A DNA stretch of 64,000 bases from Flavobacterium quisquiliarum (GCF_019308285.1 NZ_WWEM01000011.1:1-64000); one strand, 5' to 3'; shown: positions 43,929 through 54,141, counted from the stretch's first letter. Numbers and translations: made by a program. The notes: generated by a model not told the origin, from the sequence alone.

Positions 43929-45326
43929 ATGAATTCAATATTACAACATGATCTCAATAATTTCGAAAATATTTTAGAAAAGGCAAAACAACAGGGAATC
44001 GATTTTCTGAATAATCTAGATATTATTCCTACTTCAAACAAAAATACAATTGATCCAAAACGCGGATTGAACGAATTAGGTTTAGGTTCTGATGAAGCTT
44101 TAAAAGAGTTTAGAGAACGTTTGGCACCTTTATTAGTTTCGTCTCCAGGGCCTCGTTATTGGGGATTTGTAACGGGAGGTTCTACACCGGCTTCTATTGT
44201 GGGAGATTGGCTGGCATCAGTTTATGATCAAAATACGCAAGCAGTATCTTCACAAGGAGGAAATTCGGCTTTAATAGAACTTGAAACAATTAATTTACTC
44301 CTTCAGTTATTAGAACTTCCAGACTCCTTTTTGGGCGGATTTGTTACAGGAGCTACAATGTCCAATTTTACGAGTTTAGCAGTTGCCAGACAATGGTTTG
44401 GAAAACAGTTTGGAAAGGATTTTGCTAAAAACGGAATCTCTGAAACCATCAATATTTTAACAGCGACACCGCATTCTTCTTCTATAAAATCATTATCAAT
44501 GTTAGGAATCGGAAGTCAGAATTATACGGTTGTAAAAACAATTGAAGGCAATCGTGAAGCTTTGGATATTGCAGATTTAGAAGAAAAAATCAAAGTCTTA
44601 AATGGAAAACCTTTTATTCTGATTTCAAGTGCCGGAACTGTAAACACTGCCGATTTTGATGATTTTGAAGCGATTTCTGAATTAAAAGAAAAATACAATT
44701 TCTGGTGGCATATTGACGGTGCTTTTGGTGGATTTGCGGCCGTTTCAGAAAAATACAAGCATTATGTAAAAGGCTGGGAAGGAGCAGACAGTATTACGAT
44801 TGACTGTCATAAATGGTTGAATGTCCCTTACGAAAGCGCTTTTTATTTAATTAAAAAAGATCATCTTAATTTGCAGATTGAAACGTTTCAAAATTCAAAT
44901 GCCCCGTATTTAGGTAACCCACTGGAGAATTTTAATTATCTTAATGTAGTTCCTGAAAATTCACGTCGTTTAAGAGCGCTTCCGGTTTGGTTTTCTCTAG
45001 TGGCTTATGGAAAAGAAGGTTTTCAGGATTTAATTGAAAAAAGTACATTATTGGCGCTTCATTTTGGAAATGCACTGGTCGATGATGGTAGATTTGAACT
45101 TTTGGCTCCGATTCGTTTAAGCAATGTTTGTTTTACTTTAAAAGGAAATGAAAATCAGGATAAAGTAAACGATTTTTTAGTAAGATTAAACGATACAGGA
45201 AAAGTATTTATGACACCGACTTTCTATCAAAATAAAAAAGGAATTCGCGCTTCATTTGTAAATTGGCGGACTACAGAAGAGGATATTAAGATCGTAATCG
45301 AAGTGATGTTGGAAATGTTAAAATAA
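43929..45326 (+). CDS. PLP-dependent decarboxylase (glutamate/aromatic amino acid decarboxylase family)
   Basis: 465 residues. The PLP lysine is in I-D-C-H-K-W-L-N-V-P-Y (about residue 295), and W-H-I-D-G-A-F-G-G-F (about 258-267) binds the ring. S-P-G-P-R-Y-W-G-F-V-T-G-G (about 73-85) is the group II decarboxylase entry. The family includes glutamate, aromatic amino acid and 2,4-diaminobutyrate decarboxylases; the exact substrate is not evident. The symporter upstream may import the substrate. Confidence 0.85.
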   Translation: MNSILQHDLNNFENILEKAKQQGIDFLNNLDIIPTSNKNTIDPKRGLNELGLGSDEALKEFRERLAPLLVSSPGPRYWGFVTGGSTPASIVGDWLASVYDQNTQAVSSQGGNSALIELETINLLLQLLELPDSFLGGFVTGATMSNFTSLAVARQWFGKQFGKDFAKNGISETINILTATPHSSSIKSLSMLGIGSQNYTVVKTIEGNREALDIADLEEKIKVLNGKPFILISSAGTVNTADFDDFEAISELKEKYNFWWHIDGAFGGFAAVSEKYKHYVKGWEGADSITIDCHKWLNVPYESAFYLIKKDHLNLQIETFQNSNAPYLGNPLENFNYLNVVPENSRRLRALPVWFSLVAYGKEGFQDLIEKSTLLALHFGNALVDDGRFELLAPIRLSNVCFTLKGNENQDKVNDFLVRLNDTGKVFMTPTFYQNKKGIRASFVNWRTTEEDIKIVIEVMLEMLK

Positions 45327-45354
45327 TAATAATTTGAAATAAATACCTTTTTGG

Positions 45355-45385
45355 AAAATCCTGCTGACTCGGCAGGATTTTTTGT
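45355..45385 (+). terminator. Terminator after the PLP decarboxylase gene
   Basis: AAAATCCTGC/GCAGGATTTT (45355-45364 with 45372-45381), followed by T-run. Confidence 0.85.
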
Positions 45386-45555
45386 TTTTTGTAAGTTTTT
45401 TTAGAAATTAAATTTTGAAAATTGAATGCTACTAATATAGTTTTCTAATGTGATTTTAATCTAAAATTAATTAAATCTTAAGAAAGCATCTTTTTTTTAT
45501 ATAAAAATCATTTTTTAAGTTAATAAAAGATTTTATTTAGAATAATTAAAAATAA

Positions 45556-45587
45556 TTTGTCAAAGCTGATTCTTGATGTTAATTTTG
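45556..45587 (+). promoter_or_regulatory. Promoter of the TonB receptor operon
   Basis: TTTG (45556-45559), 20-nt spacer, TAATTTTG (45580-45587), exact consensus, 31 bp before the receptor ATG. No Fur-like palindrome is obvious beside it. Confidence 0.7.
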
Positions 45588-45618
45588 TGCTAAATTTAAT
45601 TTAAACTAATTTTAAATA

Positions 45619-47988
45619 ATGCAAGTTAAAAGAATTGTAATCTTGCTGTTGATGATACTTTCTTCAGTTCAAGGTTTCTCGCAAAAAAGCAAAGTAGTTT
45701 TAAGTGGAGTGGTAATGGCAGAAAATGGTCAACCTGCAGAAGGTGTTTCTGTAGCCCTAAAAGGAACTTCTTATGCAGCTCTTACAAATGCAAATGGAGA
45801 GTATGAAATTACAGCTGAACCAGGTAATTATACTTTAGTTGTTAATTACGTAGGTTACAAATCCAAGCAGACAAAAATTAATTTACAATCCAATCAAACC
45901 GCGCCAAAAATCACTATCGAAGAAGATATGGCGGCTTTAGATGAAGTTCAGGTAACTGGAAAAACTAAAGTAGAGCGAGTAAGAGAACAGCCTTTTAATA
46001 TTACTGCTGTTGATTTAAAAATGATTCATAATACTTCTAGCGATTTAAATCAGGTTTTAAATAGAACTACAGGAATCCGTGTTAGAGAAACAGGAGGAAT
46101 GGGGTCTGATTTTAATTTTTCTTTAAATGGATTTACAGGAAATCAGGTTAAATTCTTTCTAGATGGTATTCCAATTGATAATTACGGATCATCTTTTACA
46201 TTGAATAATATACCAGTTAACTTGGCAGAGCGTATTGAAGTTTACAAAGGAGTTGTTCCTGTAGAGTTAGGTACCGATGCTTTGGGAGGTGCTATAAATA
46301 TTATTACAAACCAATCTGTAAAACGTTATGTTGATGCTTCATATAGTTTTGGATCTTTCAATACGCATAAGTTAGCTATTAATACACGTTTCAGCGGAAA
46401 AAAAGGTTTTGTAGCTAACTTAAATGCTTTTGGCAATTATTCGGACAATAGTTATAAAGTTGATGTAAGTGTGGCGGATAGTTTTGGAAATTTTGGTCCT
46501 GTACAGCCTTACAAACATTTTCATGATGGTTATAAATCGGGTGGAATTATTGGTGAAGTCGGAGTGAAAAATAAGAAATATGCTGATTATCTTGTTTTTG
46601 GAATGATGGCATCTGCTAACAAAAAGGAAATACAGACTGGAGCAACTATGCAAAATGTTGTTGGTGATGCATTTAAAGACAGTAAGGCTTTTGTTCCAAC
46701 TATTAAATATAAAATGGATAGTCTTTTTACAAAGAAGCTATCAGTGAATTTTATTGCTTCATACAATATGGTTAGCAGTCGTTCTGTAGATACTTCTTCA
46801 TACAGATATAAATGGGATGGAAGTCGTACATACAATAGATTAAGTAATAGTGGAGAGATAAATCGTGAAAAAACAATCTATGTTTATGATGATAATTCTT
46901 TTCAGGCTAATGCCAATTTCAAATACGATTTAGATGACAAACAATATCTAGCTTTTAATTATGCTGTTAATAGTTTAAAACGTAAAGAAGAAGAACAATA
47001 TAGAAAGGATCCACCTAAGCCGGGTTCTCCTAGCTTAGATAAAAGTATTTTAGGATTATCCTATAATCTGGCAGCGCTTGATCGAAAACTATCTGTTGTA
47101 GTATTTGGTAAAAAATACTTTTTGAAAACCAGAATGATTGATATTGTCGATGATTATGCAGCTGATAGACAATATGAAGTTTTGACCAATTCTTTCGATG
47201 ATTGGGGGTATGGAACGGCTTTAGCATATTTTGTAACAAGCGATTTACAATTAAAAGCATCATATGAGCATGCTTTCCGCCTTCCGAGTGCCGAAGAAAT
47301 GTTAGGAGACGGATTAAATGTTTTGCCTGCATCAGTATTGTATCCAGAGGAAAGTGATAATTATAATGTAGGATTTGCTTATAAAAAAGTATTCACTAAA
47401 CATTCATATGGTTTTCAAGGGAATTTCATATACAGAAATGCAAAAAACTTCATTCAGATCAGATCAGAAGGTGCTGCTCAGATCTATTATGAAAATTTAG
47501 CTGACGTGAGAGTTACAGGTGTTGATGGAGCGATTAATTACGGATACAAAAATTGGTTGACTTTTGAAGCAAACGTAACCTATCAGAGAACAATTGACCA
47601 AAGTAATTTTGACCCACCGTGGACAAATATTAAAAATGACTACAAAGGAACTCAAATTGCCAATGTTCCAATTTTATATGGAAATGCAAATATGGGATTC
47701 ACTTTTAGAAAACTTAAAACTGCAGATGATATTCTAAGAGTTAATTTGTTCGCAAATTATATTGGGGAATACTACTTGAAATCAACTAAAAATGGTGACC
47801 CTAGCACAAGAAGGTTTATCCCTGAGCAGTTTACACAAAGCATCGGTGCTGCTTATACTTTTGGAAAAGGAACTTACAACATAGGCTTAGAATGCAATAA
47901 TATTACTGATAAAAAAGTATACGATTACTTTATGGTACAAAAGCCAGGAAGATCATTTACGGCTAAATTCAGATACTTTATAAACTAA
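45619..47988 (+). CDS. TonB-dependent receptor with CarboxypepD_reg-like domain
   Basis: 789 residues. Signal peptide (ending V-Q-G-F-S-Q), CarboxypepD_reg-like domain (about 28-110), plug (about 120-225; L-N-Q-V-L-N-R-T-T-G-I-R-V-R-E-T-G-G, then V-P-V-E-L-G-T-D-A-L-G-G-A-I-N-I), then the barrel to a C-terminal F-R-Y-F-I-N. It imports a bulky substrate across the outer membrane with TonB energy. The genes behind it (DUF4374 lipoprotein and PepSY membrane protein) point to an iron-chelate or siderophore role, by analogy with similar Bacteroidetes operons. Confidence 0.9.
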   Translation: MQVKRIVILLLMILSSVQGFSQKSKVVLSGVVMAENGQPAEGVSVALKGTSYAALTNANGEYEITAEPGNYTLVVNYVGYKSKQTKINLQSNQTAPKITIEEDMAALDEVQVTGKTKVERVREQPFNITAVDLKMIHNTSSDLNQVLNRTTGIRVRETGGMGSDFNFSLNGFTGNQVKFFLDGIPIDNYGSSFTLNNIPVNLAERIEVYKGVVPVELGTDALGGAINIITNQSVKRYVDASYSFGSFNTHKLAINTRFSGKKGFVANLNAFGNYSDNSYKVDVSVADSFGNFGPVQPYKHFHDGYKSGGIIGEVGVKNKKYADYLVFGMMASANKKEIQTGATMQNVVGDAFKDSKAFVPTIKYKMDSLFTKKLSVNFIASYNMVSSRSVDTSSYRYKWDGSRTYNRLSNSGEINREKTIYVYDDNSFQANANFKYDLDDKQYLAFNYAVNSLKRKEEEQYRKDPPKPGSPSLDKSILGLSYNLAALDRKLSVVVFGKKYFLKTRMIDIVDDYAADRQYEVLTNSFDDWGYGTALAYFVTSDLQLKASYEHAFRLPSAEEMLGDGLNVLPASVLYPEESDNYNVGFAYKKVFTKHSYGFQGNFIYRNAKNFIQIRSEGAAQIYYENLADVRVTGVDGAINYGYKNWLTFEANVTYQRTIDQSNFDPPWTNIKNDYKGTQIANVPILYGNANMGFTFRKLKTADDILRVNLFANYIGEYYLKSTKNGDPSTRRFIPEQFTQSIGAAYTFGKGTYNIGLECNNITDKKVYDYFMVQKPGRSFTAKFRYFIN

Positions 47989-48014
47989 ATAAATAATTTT
48001 TAAATTTTAAAACA

Positions 48015-49241
48015 ATGATAACAAGAACTAAAACACTTCTAGCGTTATTCATATTAGCGGCTGTTACATTTTCATGTAGCAGCGATGATAACTCGTCAGT
48101 AGAAAACCCTGCAGACGTAAGTTATGTATTGGCATACCAAACCAATGATTGGGATACTTATATCTGGCAGTTTGAGTCTCTAGATGAAATCATGACTGGA
48201 GATATTAACATGGTTGGAAAAGGTATCGAGCAGGCTGCAAGTGCAGGTGTTCCGGTAGCAAATACATTTTTTGCTCTTAGCGGAGAAAATGAAGGGTCTG
48301 TTGGATACTATCTTAATTCTGACGGTATTTTAGCAAAAAGCAAAAATGTTTTTACAGGAGATACTTATGCTTACGGAACTACAGATGACGATAAATTAGT
48401 CTTAGTTAATTCTCCTTGGGATGCTAGTTCAACACAAAACGAGTTGATTATTTACGATCCTGCAACAGCTAGTATTACAAATCGTAAAACAGATGACTTC
48501 GCAATTTCTAATGGGCATTTCTTATGGCCAACTAGTGTAAATGTATCTGGAAATAAACTTTTCATTTCTACATTTGAGCGTGATGCTGCTTGGAAACTTT
48601 ACAATGGAAATGCAGTAGTAAAAGTTTACGATTACCCATCTTTGACTTATGTTAAAACTATTACAGATTCTCGTACAACTACTATTGGTCAATACTATAC
48701 TAATACAGGTATGGTTCAAACAGAATCTGGAGATATTTATACATTCTCTTCAAACTCTCGTACTTGTGGTTATGCAGCTACTTCTGGTCATTCGGGAATT
48801 TTGAGAATCAAAAAAGGACAAACAGAGTTTGATTCTTCTTATTTCTTTGATATCGAAGCAAGTTCTCTTAGCGGAAGAGTAGTATCGGCTTATCCAGTTG
48901 GAGATGAAAAAGTATTAATCAACTATATTCCTACTGCAATTGATCCAGATCAAGGAAACTGGAGCTTCTTAAACTACGGAACTTTCAAATTTAAATGTGC
49001 TATTTTAGATTTAAGTACAAAATCAATTACACAAGTTACCAACTTGCCTGATCACGCTGGAGATAACTACTATGGTTTTGGAAGTGCTTACACAGAAAAT
49101 GGAAAAGTTTACAAAAGTTTCGTAACAAATGACGAAGGTCGTGTTTACCAAATTGATATTAACTCAGGTGTTGCTGTTAAAGGCGCTGTTATTACTGGAG
49201 GTGTAAACTTGCCTGCAATTACAAAATTGAAAAAAAGATAA
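48015..49241 (+). CDS. DUF4374 lipoprotein
   Basis: 408 residues. The lipobox A-V-T-F-S-C-S-S-D-D sits at about residues 16-25, so it is a lipoprotein. The rest has the layout of a beta-propeller (repeats such as E-L-I-I-Y-D-P-A-T-A-S-I and V-K-V-Y-D-Y-P-S-L). It is an outer-membrane-linked partner of the TonB receptor 26 bp upstream, perhaps a surface-exposed substrate-binding or capping protein. Confidence 0.85.
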   Translation: MITRTKTLLALFILAAVTFSCSSDDNSSVENPADVSYVLAYQTNDWDTYIWQFESLDEIMTGDINMVGKGIEQAASAGVPVANTFFALSGENEGSVGYYLNSDGILAKSKNVFTGDTYAYGTTDDDKLVLVNSPWDASSTQNELIIYDPATASITNRKTDDFAISNGHFLWPTSVNVSGNKLFISTFERDAAWKLYNGNAVVKVYDYPSLTYVKTITDSRTTTIGQYYTNTGMVQTESGDIYTFSSNSRTCGYAATSGHSGILRIKKGQTEFDSSYFFDIEASSLSGRVVSAYPVGDEKVLINYIPTAIDPDQGNWSFLNYGTFKFKCAILDLSTKSITQVTNLPDHAGDNYYGFGSAYTENGKVYKSFVTNDEGRVYQIDINSGVAVKGAVITGGVNLPAITKLKKR

Positions 49242-49272
49242 TATTTAATATCTAATTTTCCTATTACGCATT

Positions 49273-49314
49273 ACCATATAATCATTGCTGATAAGCTGTG
49301 ATTATATGGTTTTG
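49273..49314 (+). repeat. Hairpin with ACCATATAATC arms
   Basis: Perfect 11-bp inverted repeat (49273-49283 with 49300-49310), followed by a short T-rich stretch. The arm resembles the ends of repeat family B. It may lower readthrough from the DUF4374 gene into the PepSY gene. Confidence 0.6.
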
Positions 49315-49338
49315 TCATGTTTTTAAAATAGTAATAAA

Positions 49339-50499
49339 ATGAATGTCATTAAAAAACAATCATCAAAAACAAAATCCAAAGAAAAGTCACGTTTCAGTAA
49401 AATAAATGCCTGGTTTCATTTATGGCTAGGATTAGCTTCAGGAATTGTCGTTTTTATAATGGGAATTACCGGCTGTATTTTGGTTTTTCAACAAGAAATA
49501 AGGGAACTTACTTCGCCTTGGCTAAATGTAGAAGCTCAAACTTCTCATAAGGTTTTACCGCCTTCCAAAATTTATGCTGCAGTAAAAAAAGCCCTGCCAG
49601 AAAAGGCTATTCACGGCGTATGGTATAATGGTTTGGATAAAACAATAAAAGTTGATATAGAATCAGATTCTTTGATTTATGTAAATCCTTATAACGGTAA
49701 AATAACCGGAATGGTAGATCATGAGGATTTTTTTCATGAAATTGATGAAGGACATCGTTACCTATGGCTCGGAAAAGAAATTGGAACAACCATAACCTCT
49801 TGGGCTACTTTGATTTTCTTTTTTCTTCTCGTTAGTGGCATAATTTTATGGTTTCCTAAAAAGTGGAATAAAACAACAATAAACAGTAGTTTTAAAATAA
49901 AATGGAATGCCCGTTTTAAAAGACTTAATTACGATTTACATAATGTTTTAGGTTTTTATTCGCTTATTCTGGCCTTTCTAATTGCATTGACAGGGTTAAT
50001 TATGAGTTTTCATTGGGTAAGGGAAAGCACTTACTGGATTACGGGAGGTTTTACCAATGAAAAAGAAAAGAAAGAAGTCGTTGCAGTAAAAAAAGATACA
50101 CTTTCAAAACCGAAATACGATATGCTGACTTCGGCAGATATTATTTTCGATAAAGTGCGAAAAGAAATTGCAAAACACAATAATGAAGCTGTAATTATTC
50201 ATTTTCCAGACGAACCAAAAGATAATTTTTATGCCTGTACTGATATGCATAACGGAAATTGGAGAGATTTATATTTTGATCAGAAAACATTAGAATTGCT
50301 TCCAAGTTCCAAAAAATATATTGGTGATGAAAAATTTCACGATTGGATGAGCCGTTCAAATTATAGCCTTCACGTAGGTGCAATTGGCGGTATAACTACA
50401 AAAATTATCTATTTTACGGCCAGTTTAATTTGTGCCAGTCTTCCGTTAACGGGTTTTTATATCTGGTGGGGAAGAAAGAAAAAAACAAAGAAAAGTTAA
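49339..50499 (+). CDS. PepSY-associated transmembrane protein
   Basis: 386 residues with four membrane spans (about 28-50, 148-172, 206-228, 352-376) and a large periplasmic loop. H-L-W-L-G-L-A-S-G (about 27-35) and H-N-V-L-G-F-Y-S (about 200-207) contain the conserved histidines. H-R-Y-L-W-L-G and H-V-G-A-I-G-G are PepSY_TM motifs. Such proteins accompany siderophore receptors and are thought to help reduce or handle imported ferric complexes at the inner membrane. It is the last gene of the three-gene operon. Confidence 0.87.
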   Translation: MNVIKKQSSKTKSKEKSRFSKINAWFHLWLGLASGIVVFIMGITGCILVFQQEIRELTSPWLNVEAQTSHKVLPPSKIYAAVKKALPEKAIHGVWYNGLDKTIKVDIESDSLIYVNPYNGKITGMVDHEDFFHEIDEGHRYLWLGKEIGTTITSWATLIFFFLLVSGIILWFPKKWNKTTINSSFKIKWNARFKRLNYDLHNVLGFYSLILAFLIALTGLIMSFHWVRESTYWITGGFTNEKEKKEVVAVKKDTLSKPKYDMLTSADIIFDKVRKEIAKHNNEAVIIHFPDEPKDNFYACTDMHNGNWRDLYFDQKTLELLPSSKKYIGDEKFHDWMSRSNYSLHVGAIGGITTKIIYFTASLICASLPLTGFYIWWGRKKKTKKS

Positions 50500-50520
50500 G
50501 CAGTCAAAATATTTTTTAAG

Positions 50521-50561
50521 AGTCTTTTTAAAGTTAGGTAAGCTTTAAAAAGACTTTTTTT
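50521..50561 (+). terminator. Terminator of the TonB receptor operon
   Basis: 13-bp perfect stem (50521-50533 with 50543-50555), then T-run. Confidence 0.9.
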
Positions 50562-50675
50562 ATGGTATGATGTATTGGTGAAATTAAGACTAAAGAATAA
50601 TTTCAAATCACTCTTATCGTTAGAATAATTCGTGAATCTGTGGAAGAGAAAACTATGGAACTTCCTATAATATAG

Positions 50676-50703
50676 AAGAGCCTGTTTGAAGGAACAGGCT
50701 CTT
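50676..50703. terminator. Hairpin downstream of the minus-strand barrel gene
   Basis: Perfect 11-bp stem AAGAGCCTGTT/AACAGGCTCTT (50676-50686 with 50693-50703). The U-run on either strand is weak. Confidence 0.55.
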
Positions 50704-50752
50704 AACTAACACAAAAAAAAACAAAAAACAAGGTATTTAAAGAACGAAACTT

Positions 50753-52870
50753 TTATATACGGTATGTAAATGCAATTGTTGCAATACGATTGTCGAGGTC
50801 ATATCTCTTGTCAATACTAGTCTGCGCAACTACAGATTTGATGTAGAAATTATTGGTATTGAAAACATCAGTAAAATTAAGTTTGATGTTTCCCTTTTTA
50901 GCTAAAACTTGCTTCGAAATTCCGATGCTGAAATCAAAGAAATCATCTCGCTGGTAAACTCCAAGGTTTGATTTCGATTGATATTGTGCATTTCCTTCTG
51001 CTTTCCAAGTATCGGTAATGGTGAAAGAATTTTGAACACTTACATTTAAAGTCATGATAGGATCAATGGTAGAACTGTTTAAAACATTCCCCATAAACTT
51101 ATTCTCAAAAACATTAAATAAAGTATTTACAGACCACCATTTATTTAATTCGGTAGTATTTGTAATGTTTACTCCGTAATTATAAGATTTGTCCACATTA
51201 ATCTGAGTCGTAACTGTCGTATTAGTATCTGGGTTATAATTGTAAACTTCCGTAAAAACATCTTTTGTGCTGTTGAAATAAACAGAAGCCATAAAATTAC
51301 TTTTCCAGGCATAACCAATTTCCATGGCATGCGTAATCTCTGGAATAAGGTTCGGATTTCCTTGTGAATAATTGAATGAGTCATCATAGAAACGAAACGG
51401 ATTCAAATCAAACTGACTTGGTCTGTTGATTCTTTTGCTGTAAGAAGCATGGGCAGAATGATTACTTGTAAATTCATATTTTAAAGAAAGGCTAGGAAAC
51501 CATTTCAAATAATCATCTTTATGCTGTTCGTTTAACGTTTTCTGATCAATGTTTATCGCAGTAAATTCGGTTCTTAAACCAGCTTGAATGTTTAATTTTT
51601 CCAGCTGATATTTATAATTTGCATAAGCTGCATAAATCTGCTCATTGTATTCAAAATGGTTGGTCGAATTAAAATCGATTAACCATTGATTGTTATCATA
51701 ATATTCGTAAACAGATGGATTGTTGTTGTTTTTAATGCTGGCTTTAAAACCCCATTCCATAGATTGTTTTTCTTTGAACGGATTTACAAAATCAACTTTT
51801 CCTGTAAATACTTTTAACTGAGAAGGTATATAACCGCGACGATCGTTTACAGTCGTTGCATTGGCTGTATTAGAAGCACTTTGAAATTGATTAGATCTAA
51901 ATTTTGAAGTTTCATATTCAAAATCAAAAGACATATTTTTTCCTTCTGTATTAAATTTATGAACTCCAGAAAAAGCATAGGTATAATCAAACCATTTTTC
52001 TTTACTGTCATTATAAGTAATGGCATCAAAAATAGGCTGATTGGCTGTATTGAAAACAGTGTTAGTTCCGTCGGCTATATTTTGATAACGTCCAATTTTG
52101 GCATCAACATAAACCTCTAAATTAGTTTTAGGCGAAACTTCGTATTGTGTTCCAACTTTAAAATTATTAGAAGTTAAAGGTTCATCTGTAATCGAGGTCT
52201 GATGATTTTTACTAGCAATTTCTTGACGCGTTTGATCTGTAAACTGAACTTGATTGAATTCTTTATGTTCTTCTTCGCCTCGGAAAGTATAGCTATAGTT
52301 TCCAAAAACGCCCCATTTATCTTTGTTGTAGTTTAAATTGAAGCCAGAGTTTGTTCTGTTCTTTCTGCCTCGTCCGTAACTGGTAAAAGCAGTTCCTTTT
52401 AAACCGGAAGCATTTGGTTTCTTTAAAATAATGTTGATAATTCCAGCTTTCCCTGCTGCATCATATTTAGAAGAAGGGTTTGTAATAACTTCTATTTGTT
52501 TGATATTAGATGAGGTAGTAGCTTTTAAATAATTAGCTAATTCTTTCTGTGAAAGCTGTGTCAGTTTACCATTTATCATCACGGCAACACCTTGCTGTCC
52601 GCGAATAGACAAATCGCCATCCTGAGACACAACAACGCCTGGCGCACGTGATAATACGTCAAGCGCGGTCCCGCCTTCAGACACGATGCTGTTTTCTACG
52701 TTAAAAACGAGACGGTCTGACTTCTGTGTGTATAGAACTTTCTTTTTACTAATCACAATTTCATCTAATGCATTTATAGTCGTTTCAACAATGCTGTCAT
52801 TTTTTTCTTTTTCTTGAGAAAATCCATATACCGAAAAAGCAAGCATTATGGAGGTTATGATATTTTTCAT
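50753..52870 (-). CDS. Outer-membrane TonB-receptor-like barrel (OMP beta-barrel family 3 type)
   Basis: 705 residues. Signal peptide (ending V-Y-G-F-S-Q-E). The plug carries V-L-S-R-A-P-G-V-V-V-S-Q-D-G-D-L-S-I-R-G (about residues 66-85), then G-V-A-V-M-I-N-G-K and I-E-V-I-T-N-P-S-S-K-Y-D-A-A-G. The barrel follows to a final A-F-T-Y-R-I. No CarboxypepD_reg domain precedes the plug, unlike the proteins at 6890 and 45619. It is transcribed alone from 53082-53089. The transported substrate cannot be inferred. Confidence 0.87.
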   Translation of the reverse strand: MKNIITSIMLAFSVYGFSQEKEKNDSIVETTINALDEIVISKKKVLYTQKSDRLVFNVENSIVSEGGTALDVLSRAPGVVVSQDGDLSIRGQQGVAVMINGKLTQLSQKELANYLKATTSSNIKQIEVITNPSSKYDAAGKAGIINIILKKPNASGLKGTAFTSYGRGRKNRTNSGFNLNYNKDKWGVFGNYSYTFRGEEEHKEFNQVQFTDQTRQEIASKNHQTSITDEPLTSNNFKVGTQYEVSPKTNLEVYVDAKIGRYQNIADGTNTVFNTANQPIFDAITYNDSKEKWFDYTYAFSGVHKFNTEGKNMSFDFEYETSKFRSNQFQSASNTANATTVNDRRGYIPSQLKVFTGKVDFVNPFKEKQSMEWGFKASIKNNNNPSVYEYYDNNQWLIDFNSTNHFEYNEQIYAAYANYKYQLEKLNIQAGLRTEFTAINIDQKTLNEQHKDDYLKWFPSLSLKYEFTSNHSAHASYSKRINRPSQFDLNPFRFYDDSFNYSQGNPNLIPEITHAMEIGYAWKSNFMASVYFNSTKDVFTEVYNYNPDTNTTVTTQINVDKSYNYGVNITNTTELNKWWSVNTLFNVFENKFMGNVLNSSTIDPIMTLNVSVQNSFTITDTWKAEGNAQYQSKSNLGVYQRDDFFDFSIGISKQVLAKKGNIKLNFTDVFNTNNFYIKSVVAQTSIDKRYDLDNRIATIAFTYRI

Positions 52871-53081
52871 TTGGTTTGAATTTTAGCATTTTCTAAATCC
52901 ATGATTTAGAAAACAATCTTTTTTAAGCTTTTGAACTAGAAGTTTATTGCAGTACAATTTTTTCCAATTGATTTGAAAACTTTTCTTGAAGATTTGATGC
53001 GTAAATTAAAACAGCTGAAATATTTTTTTTAAAGGTGTGGAGTGTACGTAACATACTTGTGGCATTTATATTTTGATGTGC

Positions 53082-53089
53082 CAAAGATA
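53082..53089 (-). promoter_or_regulatory. Probable -7 element of the barrel gene
   Basis: TATCTTTG on the minus strand, exact TAnnTTTG, but no TTTG at the expected upstream distance. The start codon is ~210 bp downstream, and the leader (52871-53080) shows no clear fold. The remaining intergenic sequence to 53244 holds only the terminator at 53175. Confidence 0.5.
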
Positions 53090-53174
53090 TAAACTATTTA
53101 TAATAAGTCTAAATAAAAATAGAATTAATTTGTGATTTATGTGTAAATAATTGATTTTAAGGAATGAGTAAAAG

Positions 53175-53214
53175 AAAAAGCGGTATGTTTTTGACTAAAA
53201 ACATACCGCTTTTT
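53175..53214. terminator. Terminator downstream of gldA
   Basis: Perfect 18-bp stem (53175-53192 with 53197-53214; core GCGGTATG/CATACCGC), 4-nt loop, A and T runs on both sides. Confidence 0.9.
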
Positions 53215-53244
53215 TTACGGGGAACTGTAACTGTGGCTGAAAAC

Positions 53245-54141
53245 TTATTTAGTAATCTCTCTAAATACAGCTTCCAGGTTTTTATTTTTTTGATTCAATT
53301 GCAACGTTTTTAAACCATTTTCATTGGCAAAATCAAAAATGGCAGGACGCATATCTTTTTCGGTAATAAAAGTTAGCTCCCATGTCATGTCATGTGTATT
53401 GATATAAGAAGAAATATTTTCCAATTTAGCTAAAAGCTGTTCCTCTACTTTGTAATCAAACTCAACTTCAATAACTTGTTCTTTATCTGCAGTCACTAAA
53501 TGATCTAATTTATTGTCGGCAACAATCTGTCCTTTGTCAATAATTATGACACGATCACAAATGGCTTCGACTTCCTGCATGATGTGAGTGGATAAAAAAA
53601 CAGTTTTATTTTTTCCTGCATTTTTAATCACATTACGAATTTCCATTAACTGGTTCGGATCCAGTCCGGTAGTTGGTTCATCCAAAATTAAAACTTCTGG
53701 ATCATGAAGTAAAGCATTTGCTAAACCAACACGCTGACGGTATCCTTTAGAAAGCTGGCTGATCTTTTTATGGCTTTCAGATGTCAGTCCTGTCAGTTGA
53801 ATAACTTCTTCAATTCTCGATTTTGGCACGTTGTAAACGTCGGCATTAAAAGCCAAATACTCACGAACATACAAGTCCAAATACAACGGATTATGCTCTG
53901 GTAAGTAACCAATAGAACGTTGCACTTCTTTGGTGTTTGTCATGACATCGTGACCATTTACAAGGGCTGAGCCACTATCGGCAAGTAAATAAGTGGTCAA
54001 AATTTTCATTAAAGTAGATTTTCCAGCTCCATTTGGACCAAGAAATCCTACGATTTCTCCTTTCTCAATTTTAAAAGAAATTTCATTTAAAGCTTTTTGC
54101 TCTCCGTAACTTTTTGATATACTGTTTACTTCTATCGACAT
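53245..54141 (-). CDS. gldA: ABC transporter ATPase, GldA-like gliding motility protein
   Basis: 298 residues, the length of F. johnsoniae GldA. Walker A G-P-N-G-A-G-K-S-T (about 35-43), signature L-S-K-G-Y-R-Q-R (about 132-139, a variant of LSGGQ), Walker B V-L-I-L-D-E-P-T-T-G-L-D-P (about 152-164), H-loop histidine in S-T-H-I-M-Q-E. The C-terminal ~75 residues form a regulatory extension. GldA works with GldF and GldG, which are not in this window. Identification as GldA rests on overall pattern and length; another DrrA-type ATPase is possible. Confidence 0.75.
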   Translation of the reverse strand: MSIEVNSISKSYGEQKALNEISFKIEKGEIVGFLGPNGAGKSTLMKILTTYLLADSGSALVNGHDVMTNTKEVQRSIGYLPEHNPLYLDLYVREYLAFNADVYNVPKSRIEEVIQLTGLTSESHKKISQLSKGYRQRVGLANALLHDPEVLILDEPTTGLDPNQLMEIRNVIKNAGKNKTVFLSTHIMQEVEAICDRVIIIDKGQIVADNKLDHLVTADKEQVIEVEFDYKVEEQLLAKLENISSYINTHDMTWELTFITEKDMRPAIFDFANENGLKTLQLNQKNKNLEAVFREITK

